NCBI GenBank assembly: GCA_963709185.1
Contig: CAVPVQ010000022.1
Coordinates: 620,001-684,000, forward strand
Reading direction: 5' to 3'
Source: Roseiarcus sp963709185
GTDB lineage: Bacteria; Pseudomonadota; Alphaproteobacteria; Rhizobiales; Beijerinckiaceae
Length of the DNA stretch: 64,000 nt
Part shown: positions 1 through 9,707 of the stretch, piece after piece
Numbering within the stretch: position 1 is the stretch's first letter
Layout of the letters: each line of letters starts with the position of its first letter
Translations under genes and position numbers: made by a program
The notes under the pieces: model-generated
What the model saw: the letters and a program-made list of their open reading frames with translations, nothing else
Databases searched by the model: none
What the model was told of the DNA's origin: nothing

Positions 1-1
1 G

Positions 2-970
2 CTGCGCGAGGCCGTGGCCGCCGATCTCAAGCGCCGCCACGGCGTCGAAGTCTCGCCCGAGCGCGTGCTGATCGTGCCCGGCGGCAAGGTCACGATGTAT
101 ATGGCGATCGTGATGTTCGGCGAGCCGGGCGTCGAGATCGTCTACCCCGATCCCGGCTTTCCCATCTACCGCTCGATGATCGAATATACCGGCGCGCGGC
201 CGATCCCCAACCCGGTGCGCGAGGAGAACGGCTTTGCTTTTTCGGCCGACGAGACGCTGGCGCTGATCACCCCGCGAACGCGCCTGCTGATCGTCAACTC
301 GCCCGCCAATCCGACCGGCGGCGTGACGCCGAAGGCTGAGATCGACAAGCTCGTCGCCGGCCTCGCCAGATGGCCGGACGTCGCGATCCTGTCCGACGAA
401 ATCTACGGCCAGATGACCTATGATGGCCTCGCCCATCAGACCCTGCTCGCCTATCCAGAGATCGCCGACCGGCTGATCGTGCTCGACGGATGGTCGAAGA
501 CCTATGCGATGACCGGCTGGCGGCTCGGCTATTCCATCTGGCCGGAGACGCTCTACGAGAACGCGCGCAAGCTGGCGGTCAATTCCTATTCCTGCGTCAA
601 CGCGCCGACGCAGTTCGCCGGAATCGCCGCGCTGAACGGGCCGCAGGATTCGGTGCGCGCCATGGTCGCCGAATTCGACGCGCGCCGCCGCGTGGTGGTC
701 GAGGGCCTCAACGCGCTGCCGGGCGTGCGCGCGGCGGTTCCCAAAGGCGCTTTCTATGCGTTCCCCAACATCGCCGCAACCGGCTGGAAGGCCAAGCCGC
801 TCGCCTCGGCGCTGCTCGACGACGCGGGCGTGGCGACGATCGGCGGCCCGGATTTTGGGGTGTTCGGCGAGGGCTTCATCCGCCTGTCCTATGCGAACTC
901 TACGCTGAACATCCGGCGCGCCCTCGAGCGCATCGGCGATTTTCTGAGCCGCCGCAACGCGCCGCGATGA
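2..970 (+). CDS. Pyridoxal-phosphate aminotransferase, class I/II (5' partial)
   Basis: The reading frame is open from base 2, so the gene begins outside the window; about 320 C-terminal residues are present against about 390 for the family. The fold-type I aminotransferase signature is clear: the substrate/cofactor loop NSPANPTGG near base 298, the DEIYGQM segment near 400, and the Schiff-base lysine in SKTYAMTGWRLGY (lysine codon near 497). A C-terminal arginine follows in FIRLSYANS. The enzyme should move an amino group between an amino acid and a 2-oxoacid in the cytosol. The substrate cannot be read from the sequence; aspartate/alanine-type members are closest in feel. A GTG at 14 could be mistaken for the start but lies inside the domain. 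Confidence 0.9.
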   Translation: MREAVAADLKRRHGVEVSPERVLIVPGGKVTMYMAIVMFGEPGVEIVYPDPGFPIYRSMIEYTGARPIPNPVREENGFAFSADETLALITPRTRLLIVNSPANPTGGVTPKAEIDKLVAGLARWPDVAILSDEIYGQMTYDGLAHQTLLAYPEIADRLIVLDGWSKTYAMTGWRLGYSIWPETLYENARKLAVNSYSCVNAPTQFAGIAALNGPQDSVRAMVAEFDARRRVVVEGLNALPGVRAAVPKGAFYAFPNIAATGWKAKPLASALLDDAGVATIGGPDFGVFGEGFIRLSYANSTLNIRRALERIGDFLSRRNAPR

Positions 971-1070
971 CGCCGGCGCGTCCCGTAAATGACGGCGGCG
1001 CGACGCGTGACGGCGGTTTGAACTTCGCCGCCGGCGATTGTAGATTGGCTCGTTGATGGGATCGGTCGTG

Positions 1071-1485
1071 ATGCGAATTTGGCTTCTGTGCCTGGCGCTT
1101 GTTTCGGCTTCGGCGTCCTGCGCCTGGGCCGATGCGCCGCGCCCGTCGCAGGCCGAGTGCGACCCCGCCAGGATCGGCGCGCGGGAATTGGCCGATTGCC
1201 TGCGCGCCGCCGCCGACAAGTCCGACAAGGAGCTCGCCGCCGCGATCGACAGCGCCGCCAAGTCGATCGACGGGCGCGCCTGGCCTGCTCAACGGGCAAA
1301 AATCGCGCTGGAAGCGGTCGCTCAACGAGTCGGAGGGCCAATGGCTCGGCTGGCGCGACACCGATTGCCAGGACGTCGCCCCGTTCGAAGCCGGAATGAA
1401 CGCCAAAGGCGGCGACCCCCGCCTCGCCTGCATCATCGACCGCAACGCCCAGCGCATGGAAGAGATCAAGTCGCGCTACCCTTGA
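1071..1485 (+). CDS. LprI/DUF1311-like secreted protein, frameshifted
   Basis: ATG at 1071 opens a signal peptide (MRIWLLCLALVSASASCAWA) followed by AECDPARIGARELADCL, the cysteine-containing start of lysozyme-inhibitor LprI-type proteins. The match continues in the next frame as GLLNGQKSRWKRSLNESE, then WRDTDCQDVAPFEAG and a final IIDRNAQRMEEIKSRYP. Removing one G from the GGG at 1272-1274 joins the two halves into one protein of about 137 residues, so one inserted base, real or a sequencing error, breaks the gene. If intact it would be a small periplasmic disulfide-stabilised protein. A second protein with an LprI-like start lies at 2331. The lysozyme-inhibitor role is only a family guess. 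Confidence 0.6.
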
Positions 1486-1504
1486 GGGCAGGGGCCGCAA
1501 CTAT

Positions 1505-1571
1505 CCTTCTCCCGCTTCGCGGGAGAAGGTGGACTTCGCGTCAGCGAAGGCCGGATGAGGGCCTCGATCGG
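1505..1571. repeat. Dispersed palindromic repeat, copy 1
   Basis: It begins with the hairpin CCTTCTCCCGCTTCGCGGG followed by AGAAGG, then continues GTGGACTTCGCGTCAGCGAA and ends GGCCTCGATCG. A near-identical copy lies at 2132-2196 in the same orientation. This resembles the short palindromic elements scattered through rhizobial genomes. It contains an ATG (1555) that falsely lengthens the downstream reading frame. Confidence 0.75.
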
Positions 1572-1581
1572 AGGAGGATTG

Positions 1582-2094
1582 ATGGGTTCGCTCGTAAGGA
1601 GCGCGGCATTCTGCGCGATCGTATTCCTCGCAGGCGGTCAAACGATGGGCGAGGCTTTCGCTGGAGCCCGCATCACGATCACCTACGACGAGGTCAAGAC
1701 CGAAGTCGCGCCGCATCAAAAGACGTTCAGGACGAGCGAAAACCGGGTCTACACGCTGCACGGCAAGAACCGGGTCGATTTCTCCGGCTCGGGAGGGTTC
1801 AAGACCGCCACGGGAATGCAGCTTGGCAATGACATGGAAGGCGCGACCAGCGGCGGCCTGCCGTTCAAATTGACCTACAGAATATTGAACGGTGTTCTTT
1901 TTGTCGTGACGGATCTGGACAGCTACACGACGACGCGGAAGATCAAAACCGATGGAAAAAACACCTGCGCGAGCACGCTCGAATATAAAAAGAAAGCGGG
2001 GCATCCTTATTTTGAAATCCCGGCGTTGAACGTGACCTTCTCCGACATGCACGCCGAGAATATGACTTGCTCCATTGCCGAGACCGCGGACTAA
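1582..2094 (+). CDS. Uncharacterised secreted protein
   Basis: ATG 1582 is chosen because a strong ribosome site GGAGGAGG lies at 1570-1577; the earlier in-frame ATG at 1555 is inside a repeat. The 170-residue product starts with a signal peptide ending near GEAFAGA. The mature part is polar and predicted beta-rich (ITITYDEVKTEV, RVYTLHGKNRVDF, TYRILNGVLFVVTDLDSY), with two cysteines late in the chain (NTCAS and NMTCS) that may pair. I do not recognise the family. The gene sits alone between two direct copies of a palindromic repeat, among other small secreted proteins. Confidence 0.7.
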   Translation: MGSLVRSAAFCAIVFLAGGQTMGEAFAGARITITYDEVKTEVAPHQKTFRTSENRVYTLHGKNRVDFSGSGGFKTATGMQLGNDMEGATSGGLPFKLTYRILNGVLFVVTDLDSYTTTRKIKTDGKNTCASTLEYKKKAGHPYFEIPALNVTFSDMHAENMTCSIAETAD

Positions 2095-2131
2095 TCGTGA
2101 CGGCCGCGCGCCCGCGGAGGGTCACGCGCGG

Positions 2132-2196
2132 CCTTCTCCCGCGAGGCGGAAGGTGGACTTCGCGTCAGCGAAGGCCGAATGAGGGCCTCGATCGAA
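2132..2196. repeat. Dispersed palindromic repeat, copy 2
   Basis: This is a direct copy of the element at 1505-1571. The hairpin part is slightly degraded (CTCCCGCGAGGCGGAAGG), while the tail from GGTGGACTTCGCG to CCTCGATCG differs from copy 1 at a single position. The two copies are about 630 bp apart and bracket one gene. Confidence 0.75.
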
Positions 2197-2330
2197 GCGG
2201 CGCGGCGTCATATGCATGGCGACTTTCGGAATGACATGCGTCAATGCGACGGGGCGGTTTCTCGCTATCAGAGGATTTTCAAAAACTCTTCCAAGAAAAC
2301 AGGCTCAGCAATCCTGGGGGGGTCGCAGCG

Positions 2331-3230
2331 GTGACTCAAAAGTCGATAGTCGCTTTCGTTCTCGCGCTTGGCTGGGCGGTCGCCGGTTGGGTCAACGTCG
2401 CCTTGGCTCAGGCGAGTTTCGATTGTCGAATCGCCCGCTCGCCGACCGAAATAGCGATTTGCTCGGACGCCCACCTCAGCGAACTCGATAGAATCGGCGC
2501 ATTGGGATTCAGCATTGGCAGGCGTCGACCCGGTGCTCACGAACTGATCAGAGACACCCAGGCCCTGCTCCTGGCCCGAATTGCTTGTCGATCGGATAAA
2601 GCCTGCATTCTCGAAAATCAGGTGCAGGGAATCGCGCTCTTTCAGCGTTGGAGCATCCCCGTAACTCTCCCGGATTGGGTTCCCCAATATCGGGCCGAGC
2701 TGGCGGGAGCCTCAGGGCTCTCTTCCCCTCCCTTAACCGAGCCCACGGGTTCCAACAGTCCTGCCAACGGTGGAGAGGTCGTCCAGGGCAGATGCCACAT
2801 GGATGTCTGTTCGTGGTTCCGCGTCGAAGATCGCGACACGGTGCAAACGAACGAACTGGGATCGCTGGTTCGCATCACCCTGGTGACGGGCGAGTCAAGC
2901 CACCCGAACGCGAGCTATGATCTCAAGACGCCAATCGAATGGGGCCCGGCCGCGAGCGCCTATGTGTTTTGTTCGAAGGCGCAGCCGGCCGTGATTTTCG
3001 ACAACGATGGAAAGTGGGAAGCCGCCACACTATCTCCCGGCCATTCGGAGGGAGTGTTTGGCTATAACGAATTCGCTTACGCTGAATATTTGTTCGTTTG
3101 CCACGGCCTCACAAATGCCGATCCCGCCGACGCTTCCGTCGCAGCGCGCTTCGGCTACCCTGCTTTTCTCTCCGAAAAAATCGCGCAATTCGAACTGCAG
3201 CGGCCTGAGGACATCATGAAGCTAAGGTGA
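2331..3230 (+). CDS. Secreted protein with LprI-like N-terminus
   Basis: GTG 2331 gives a clean signal peptide (VTQKSIVAFVLALGWAVAGW..ALA) directly followed by SFDCRIARSPTEIAICSD, the cysteine-bearing motif typical of LprI/DUF1311 proteins, which often marks exported proteins. The rest of the 299-residue chain carries C-x4-C pairs (IACRSDKACIL), a GRCHMDVCSWF segment and further cysteines (FCSK, FVCHG), so a disulfide-rich periplasmic protein is likely. The C-terminal two thirds match no family I recognise. No strong Shine-Dalgarno is seen; a G7 run lies at 2316-2322. Upstream in-frame codons give a non-signal-like extension and were rejected. Confidence 0.7.
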   Translation: MTQKSIVAFVLALGWAVAGWVNVALAQASFDCRIARSPTEIAICSDAHLSELDRIGALGFSIGRRRPGAHELIRDTQALLLARIACRSDKACILENQVQGIALFQRWSIPVTLPDWVPQYRAELAGASGLSSPPLTEPTGSNSPANGGEVVQGRCHMDVCSWFRVEDRDTVQTNELGSLVRITLVTGESSHPNASYDLKTPIEWGPAASAYVFCSKAQPAVIFDNDGKWEAATLSPGHSEGVFGYNEFAYAEYLFVCHGLTNADPADASVAARFGYPAFLSEKIAQFELQRPEDIMKLR

Positions 3231-3657
3231 GCGTGGACCAGATTCGACGCTGCTCGTAACCAAATATGTAAGGTCATAGGGGCGGTCGCACGAACAAAAT
3301 CTTGACCGCGCGGCGATTGTCGATGATCCTGTTTTTCAGGACAGGCGGCGAGGATAATTCCTAAAAACGAGATTTCCAGGCTTTTTCGCCCGCAACCCTT
3401 TGAGATTCCCCGAAACGCCCAAGGAAATGTTTTTGAAAATTTGGAGACGCCGAAAAATATCTCAATCTTTTCAATGAAGGGAAATGTCGGAAATTTGCAG
3501 AATTGGCGTTTTTGGGCGCAAAACAAGCCATTTCCAAACATTTATTTGGAGGGCTGGGCGTGCCTTCGGCGCCCTTCCCCCGCAAGGGGGGAAGGGGAGT
3601 TCGTGCCCGCCGCCGCCCGCCCTTGCCATTGCCCGCCGCCTCCCACAAGGTCGCCTG
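3231..3657. other. Intergenic region, partly AT-rich
   Basis: No coding region is convincing here. Bases 3361-3545 are distinctly richer in A and T than the surroundings. A GC-rich palindrome CCCTTCCCCC-GCAA-GGGGGGAAGG lies at about 3571-3595, resembling the other small palindromic units in the window. The MFS gene starts at the right edge. Confidence 0.5.
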
Positions 3658-4921
3658 ATGAATTTTTCACCACCCGCCAGCATTGACGCCGCCGACCCCT
3701 ACGCGCCTGACGGCCGCTACGCCTATCGGCGCCTCGCGCTGTCGCTGGCGTTCGCCACCATCCTCGGCGCCGGCATGTGGGCGGTGATCGTCGTCTTGCC
3801 GGCGGCGCAGCGTGAATTCGGCGTCGACCGCGCGGCCGCCTCGCTGCCCTACACCGCGATGATGTTCGGCTTCGCCTTCGGGACGATCGTGCTGGGGCGG
3901 ATGGCCGACCGCACCGGCATCGTCGTCCCGCTGCTGCTCGCCGGCGCGTCGCTCGGTCTCGGCTTCATCCTCGCGGGCCTCGCGCCGAGTCTGTGGATGT
4001 TTTCCGCGGCGCACGCGCTGCTGATCGGCGTCGGCGCGGGCGCCGGCTTTGCGCCGATGATGGCGGATGTTTCGCACTGGTTCGTCAAGCGGCGCGGGCT
4101 GGCGGTGGTGGTCGCGGCGTCGGGCAACTACCTCGCCGGCACGATCTGGCCGCTGCTGATGAACTGGACCATGCCGATGATCGGCTGGCGCGGGAACCTA
4201 CATCGCGATCGGCGCCTTCATCGCCGTCACGGTGATCCCGCTGGCGCTGCTGATGCGCCGGCGGCCCTCGGCGCAGACGTTCGCGCAGGCCGAGGCGGCG
4301 ACGAGGATCGCCTCGGCCGACGTCGGCATTTCGCCGCGCCTGCTGCTCGCCCTGCTCGTCGCCGCGGGCTTTTGCTGTTGCACGGCGATGTCGATGCCGC
4401 AGGTGCATATCGTCGCCTATTGCGGCGACCTCGGCTATGGCGTCGCGCGCGGCGCTGAAATGCTGTCGCTGATGCTGTTCCTCGGCATCATCTCGCGCAT
4501 CGGGTCGGGCATTGTGGCGGACCGTATCGGCGGCACGGCGACCCTGCTGATCGGCTCGTTCATGCAGGGGCTGGCGCTGCTGCTCTATCTCTATTTCGAC
4601 GGGCTGACCTCGCTGTTCGTGGTGTCCGGGATTTTCGGATTGTTTCAGGGCGGCATCGTGCCGATGTACGCGGTGATCTGCCGCGAATTGCTGCCCCCTC
4701 GCGAAGCGGGCGCCAAGATCGGCCTCGTCGTGTCGGCGACGATTTTCGGGATGGCGTTCGGCGGCTTTTTCTCGGGCGTGATCTTCGACGCCACCAGCTC
4801 CTACCGGATGGCGTTCCTGAACGGCGTCCTGTGGAACGCGCTCAACCTCGCGGTGGTCGGCTGGCTGTTCTGGCGCCGGCAGAAGCTGTCGCCCAAGCCG
4901 CGGCTGGCCGCGGCCGCGTAG
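3658..4921 (+). CDS. Major facilitator superfamily transporter, frameshifted
   Basis: ATG 3658 follows AAGG at 3647-3650. The first half has MFS helices 1-5 with the loop-2/3 motif GRMADRTG and GAGAGFAPMMADVSHWF, reminiscent of oxalate/formate-antiporter-like and monocarboxylate carriers. At 4191-4200 the frame breaks (CGCGGGAACCTAC). Deleting one A restores GWRGTYIAIGAFIAVTVIP and runs into the second half with helices 7-12 (RIGSGIVADRIGG, the repeated cytoplasmic loop). The reconstructed protein is about 420 residues, the normal MFS length. Substrate is unknown. The lesion looks like an inserted base, probably a sequence error. The gene converges on the SDR gene across an unusual inverted repeat. 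Confidence 0.85.
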
Positions 4922-5003
4922 AGGGAGATGCGGATCGATTGAACCGCGCCTTAGCTTAGCGGGATTTCGCTATTGAGCCATTGTTCGCATAGAGGCGATT
5001 TTT

Positions 5004-5096
5004 TTTCACCCCCGAAAGCTTGTCAAGGATGGCCCGTTGGGCCACCGCCGCAGGCGGCGCGCTTTGCGCGTCCTTGACAAGCTTTCGGGGGTGAAA
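5004..5096. repeat. 26-bp perfect inverted repeat with nested hairpins
   Basis: Arms 5004-5029 and 5071-5096 are exact reverse complements (inner ends CTTGTCAAGGA and TCCTTGACAAG). The 41-base interior contains further small palindromes: GGCCC-GTT-GGGCC, CCGCC-GCA-GGCGG and CGCG-CTTTG-CGCG. It lies between the convergent MFS and SDR genes. It lacks a trailing U-run on either strand, so it is not a typical intrinsic terminator; a miniature palindromic element is more likely. Confidence 0.85.
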
Positions 5097-5194
5097 CACG
5101 CTCCGCCATGCGAAACGATGGTTCATCCTCGACCGGTTCGACCAGAGAGCTTCAGCCATAGATCGGCGCCCGCGCTCCGGCGCCGCCATCGTCC

Positions 5195-5971
5195 TCAAAC
5201 GCTCGTCGACAGCCCGCCATCGACATAGAGCACGTGGCCGTTGACGTAGCTGGCGGCGTCGGAGGCGAGAAAGATCGCCGCCCCCGCCAGTTCGTCGACG
5301 TCGGCCCAGCGTCCGGCCGGCGTGCGTGCGCAGACCCAGGCGGAAAACGCCGCGTCGTCGATCAGCGCGCGATTGAGTTCGGTGCGGATGTAGCCCGGCG
5401 CGATGGCGTTGATCTGGATGTTGCGCGCCGCCCATTCGGCGCAGAGGCCGCGCGTCATCTGGCGCAGCGCGCCCTTGGTCGCCGCGTAGGGCACGATCGT
5501 GGCGCGGCCGAGTTCGCTGGCCACCGAGCAGATGTTGATGATGCGCCCGCGTCTTCGCTCCAGCATGCGCGCGCCGACCGCCTGCGTCACATGGAACACG
5601 CTGTCGAGGTTGGCCGCCATGATCTCGCGCCAGGTCTCCTCGGGAAAGCTCTCGAACGGCGCGCGCCGCTGAATCCCGGCGTTGTTGACCAGGATGTCGA
5701 TCGGCGCGAGGTCGCGCTCGATCGCCGCGACGGCGTCGCGCACAGCGGCGCGGTCGGTGACGTCGAACGGCGCGGTCGACGCGGCGAGGCCCTCGCTCTC
5801 AAGCAGCGTGCGTGCACGCTCCAGCTTCGCGCCGTCGCGCCCGTTGAGCACGACGCGCGCGCCGGCCTGGCCGAGGCCGCGCGCCAGCGCGAGGCCGATC
5901 CCCTGCGACGAGCCGGTGATCAGCGCCAGCCGGCCGCTGAGATCGAACAGTTTGAAGGCGGCGTTCGGCAT
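5195..5971 (-). CDS. SDR oxidoreductase, gluconate 5-dehydrogenase-like
   Basis: The 258-residue protein is a classical short-chain dehydrogenase. It has the cofactor loop TGSSQGIG near residue 18, NNAG near 92, the catalytic serine in ICSVAS, the YAATK catalytic Tyr/Lys pair, and the PGYIRTELN segment after it. The start FKLFDLSGRLALITG and the overall pattern resemble gluconate 5-dehydrogenase (IdnO/Gno), which reduces 5-keto-D-gluconate with NADPH. Specificity is inferred, not proven. The start ATG at 5971 is preferred because longer versions add non-conserved basic sequence; no strong ribosome site is visible. No sugar-acid transporter or kinase lies nearby. Confidence 0.85.
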   Translation of the reverse strand: MPNAAFKLFDLSGRLALITGSSQGIGLALARGLGQAGARVVLNGRDGAKLERARTLLESEGLAASTAPFDVTDRAAVRDAVAAIERDLAPIDILVNNAGIQRRAPFESFPEETWREIMAANLDSVFHVTQAVGARMLERRRGRIINICSVASELGRATIVPYAATKGALRQMTRGLCAEWAARNIQINAIAPGYIRTELNRALIDDAAFSAWVCARTPAGRWADVDELAGAAIFLASDAASYVNGHVLYVDGGLSTSV

Positions 5972-6098
5972 GCCCAGAAGAACCCATCGCGTTACGAAAA
6001 AAGTCGACCCGAACGTCCCGGGCGCACTTGCTCGCTCGTGACGGGAACGGCACTTTATCTTCGAATTGGAGCGCCGACGATCTCCGTTGGGGGGCCGA

Positions 6099-6362
6099 AT
6101 GAAAACGTCCTGGATCGCGCTAAGCGCCTTTTTTCTGACCGCGCCAACGCCGACTGACCTTGCGGTTTTTGCTGCTTCGGCCATCGCCGATCCGATGCAG
6201 TCGTGTCCTCAAATTTGCCCGCATTTTCTCGCCCGGCATTGCGCAAAGTTTCCAAACGGCGCGATCCACGCCGCCTGGACGAATTCCTGTCTTGCGTGCC
6301 AACAACACCTTACACTGCTGCATCAAGGAGCATGCGGCAGTCCTGCTCAAGCGACCAAATGA
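6099..6362 (+). CDS. Small secreted cysteine-rich protein, Kazal-like
   Basis: The 87-residue product begins MKTSWIALSAFFLTAP and has a probable signal peptide. Six cysteines follow at residues 36, 40, 48, 64, 67 and 79, a C-x3-C-x7-C-x15-C-x2-C-x11-C pattern. That spacing, with NSCLAC near residue 62 and HQGAC at the end, resembles a Kazal-type serine-protease-inhibitor domain, although the usual PVCG/TY motif is not intact. A role in blocking proteases is only an inference. GGGGCC just before the ATG is a poor ribosome site. It lies alone between an SDR and a DUF3829 gene, both on the other strand. Confidence 0.5.
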   Translation: MKTSWIALSAFFLTAPTPTDLAVFAASAIADPMQSCPQICPHFLARHCAKFPNGAIHAAWTNSCLACQQHLTLLHQGACGSPAQATK

Positions 6363-6423
6363 TTGCGCGTCGACGAAGGCGACCTCGCTGGGAGCTGGCG
6401 GCGACCCGCCGCTGCATTGGCGG

Positions 6424-7374
6424 CTAGTGATTGAATTGCGTGGCGTTTTGCGACGTCGTCACCATCATGTTGTAGTCGTTGACGATCCACGTGAGGTCGC
6501 TCCCGGCGCCGCGCCGCGCGTCGCCCCTGGCGCGGTCGATCTTCTCCTGGAACTCGCGCAGCTTGCCCAGCAGCGAGCGCGGCTGCGACTCGAACACGAA
6601 GAACGCGTTGGGGTGGCCGGCGCTGTAGGCGTCCATGTCCTTGACCGCGGCGGCGTAGCTCGCCATCGCCGCGTCGAACGGCGCAAGGTCGATGACCGGA
6701 TTGGCGTTGCTCGGCAGCAGGTCGATCACCCGCCGCGCCCGCGTCATCACATTGACGACGTGCCAGTTCGCGCCGCGCCCCTCGCGTTGTTCGATCGCCG
6801 CGAGCTGTCGCTCGTCGAGCCTCGCCTTTTCGTCGCGGAACGCTGCGTCGGCCCGCGCCCGCGCGGCGAGGAATGGCGCGGCGACGGCGATGATCCTCGC
6901 GTGCAGCGCCTTGCCGCCGGCCATCCTGTCGGTCTTGTAGTCCTCGCGCTCGTAATAGGCGCTGGCCTCGTTGAGGATCGGGCCGAGCGCGGCGTTGGCG
7001 GCGATATAGTCGCGCATCGCCGCGTCGAGCTCGGGAAGCAGCGGCTGCCGGGTCAGCGCCGCCGTGGCGCTTTCGGCTTCCTTCGTCGTGTCGTAGACCT
7101 GATAGAGGCCATAGACGATCGATTCGCGGCCGGTCGGGCCGGTTTTCATGTTGACCCAGCTCTTGTAGCGGTCGAGCGACTGCACCGCGCGCAGGGAGCG
7201 GTTCAGCAATCCGACATAGGCGTTCATTTTGGCGACGCTGGCCTCGAGGCTTTCGTCCTTCGCGCCTGTGGTCGCAGCGTCGGCGGGAGCGTTCTGCGCA
7301 TAAGCGATTTCGGGCAGACCCGCCGCGATCATCGCCAGGATCAACGCCGCGCCCAATTCGCGTCCCATCGCCAT
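6424..7374 (-). CDS. DUF3829 (YiiG-like) secreted helical protein
   Basis: ATG 7374 has GGGGAGG upstream and starts a signal peptide that ends at IAYAQ. The 316-residue mature chain is helical and carries the DUF3829 pattern: EASVAKMNAYVGLLNRS at the N-terminus, then KARLDERQLAAIEQREG and a C-terminal SDLTWIVNDYNMMV. Proteins of this family are exported or lipid-anchored and have no assigned function. This one lacks a lipobox cysteine, so it is probably periplasmic. It is divergent from the secreted protein at 7523. Confidence 0.7.
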   Translation of the reverse strand: MAMGRELGAALILAMIAAGLPEIAYAQNAPADAATTGAKDESLEASVAKMNAYVGLLNRSLRAVQSLDRYKSWVNMKTGPTGRESIVYGLYQVYDTTKEAESATAALTRQPLLPELDAAMRDYIAANAALGPILNEASAYYEREDYKTDRMAGGKALHARIIAVAAPFLAARARADAAFRDEKARLDERQLAAIEQREGRGANWHVVNVMTRARRVIDLLPSNANPVIDLAPFDAAMASYAAAVKDMDAYSAGHPNAFFVFESQPRSLLGKLREFQEKIDRARGDARRGAGSDLTWIVNDYNMMVTTSQNATQFNH

Positions 7375-7522
7375 CGCAGCCTCCCCCGTCGCCTCTGCGC
7401 TCGATGTTACGGGATTGCCCTCGGACACCGGCGCCGTCGGCTCCAGACTAGTCGCAAATGCGTTGGGGCGACAGGCTTGCGCGCGACAACGTCCCTGCTA
7501 TGGGGATGCTGGGGGTTAAGCG

Positions 7523-8527
7523 ATGCGCCGAACGAGGATTGCGTTTCTGATGGCCGCGGCGGTGATCGCGCCGGGCGCGGGCTTCGCGCAAAGCGGCGCC
7601 GCTGTGTCCGGCGAGCGCGCGCCCGCCCTCGCGCCGCTCGGGGTCGGGCCGCTCCATATCGCTTCGAGCGCCGATCTCGACGTTGAGAAGATCGACGTCA
7701 CCGTGACGCTCGACGCCGTCGTCGCCGCATATTCCCTGAAGAACAAGGGACGCGCCGCGCTCGATCTTGCCGCCAGCTTCGCGATAGCGGGGCTCCAGGC
7801 TGTCGCCGATGACGGCGAGCCGTGGAATCTCCCGGCCGCCACGCCGGAAAACCCAATCGGCCTGTCCATCGCCGCCGAGGGCGTTCCCGTGGCGACCGTG
7901 GCTGACGTCAACGCCTATGCGCTTGGCGTCGACCGGCGGACGGAGATCAAGGCGGCGCATTTGCCGCTGCTGCCGTTTGGCGCGGGGACCGCGCAGGCGC
8001 TCGCCGGCCTCCCGCCGGCAACGCGGGCGGAATTGTCGTCGATGGGAATTGTTTCTCCGCGCGATCCCGCGCACCCGGATCGGCCGGTCATCGCCGACTG
8101 GACGCTTTCGGTCGTGCATAGCTGGCGCCAGCCGCTGCCGGCGGGCAAGACGACCAGGCTCATCGTCAAATATTCGCCGCTGCGCGCCGAGGCGCGCTTC
8201 CGCCATGCCGACGCCCTCGATCTGGAAGACCTCAAGGACGAAGCCTGCCTGACGCCGCTTCAACTCGCCGCCGCGCAGGACGAGCTCAAGAGTCCCGGCA
8301 GCGCTGTGGCGGTCACCGAAATCGCGCTGGTCAACGAGCCGCCGGTGCGGTGGTTCGACAGCCCGGCCGCCAGCGTTTCGGTGACCAAGCCGCGGCCCGA
8401 CGCGATCGTCTCGTTCTGTGGAATGGACGCCGCGACCGCCGACCAGCCGATCGTTCGCGGCGCCGAGCTCGGCGGCGCCGACCCCAGGGATTTTCGCATC
8501 TTGTTCATCGAACCGACCGCCAAATGA
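7523..8527 (+). CDS. Secreted protein, DUF4424-like
   Basis: ATG 7523 starts a signal peptide cleaved near AGFAQ. The 334-residue protein has an exported beta-rich look: DVEKIDVTVTLDAVVAAYSL, then PLPAGKTTRLIVKYSPL and a final DFRILFIEPTAK. The layout, with WRQPLPAGK and the KYSPL strand, resembles DUF4424 proteins, but I hold that only loosely. The next gene, frmA, starts 39 bp downstream on the same strand and may be co-transcribed. Confidence 0.6.
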   Translation: MRRTRIAFLMAAAVIAPGAGFAQSGAAVSGERAPALAPLGVGPLHIASSADLDVEKIDVTVTLDAVVAAYSLKNKGRAALDLAASFAIAGLQAVADDGEPWNLPAATPENPIGLSIAAEGVPVATVADVNAYALGVDRRTEIKAAHLPLLPFGAGTAQALAGLPPATRAELSSMGIVSPRDPAHPDRPVIADWTLSVVHSWRQPLPAGKTTRLIVKYSPLRAEARFRHADALDLEDLKDEACLTPLQLAAAQDELKSPGSAVAVTEIALVNEPPVRWFDSPAASVSVTKPRPDAIVSFCGMDAATADQPIVRGAELGGADPRDFRILFIEPTAK

Positions 8528-8565
8528 GTTCGCGAGGCGCGGACGCAACGACAGGGAGTTCAGAC

Positions 8566-9696
<1,131 letters not shown>

Positions 9697-9707
9697 GGTC
9701 GGCCGCG

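Noticed and set aside
3484..3657. N-terminal extension of the MFS gene
   Set aside because: Non-conserved, overlaps a palindromic repeat; ATG 3658 with a ribosome site is better.
6160..7686. 508-codon open frame antisense to the DUF3829 gene
   Set aside because: It is Arg/His/Val-rich with no family features and covers a real gene on the other strand; long antisense frames are common at this GC content.
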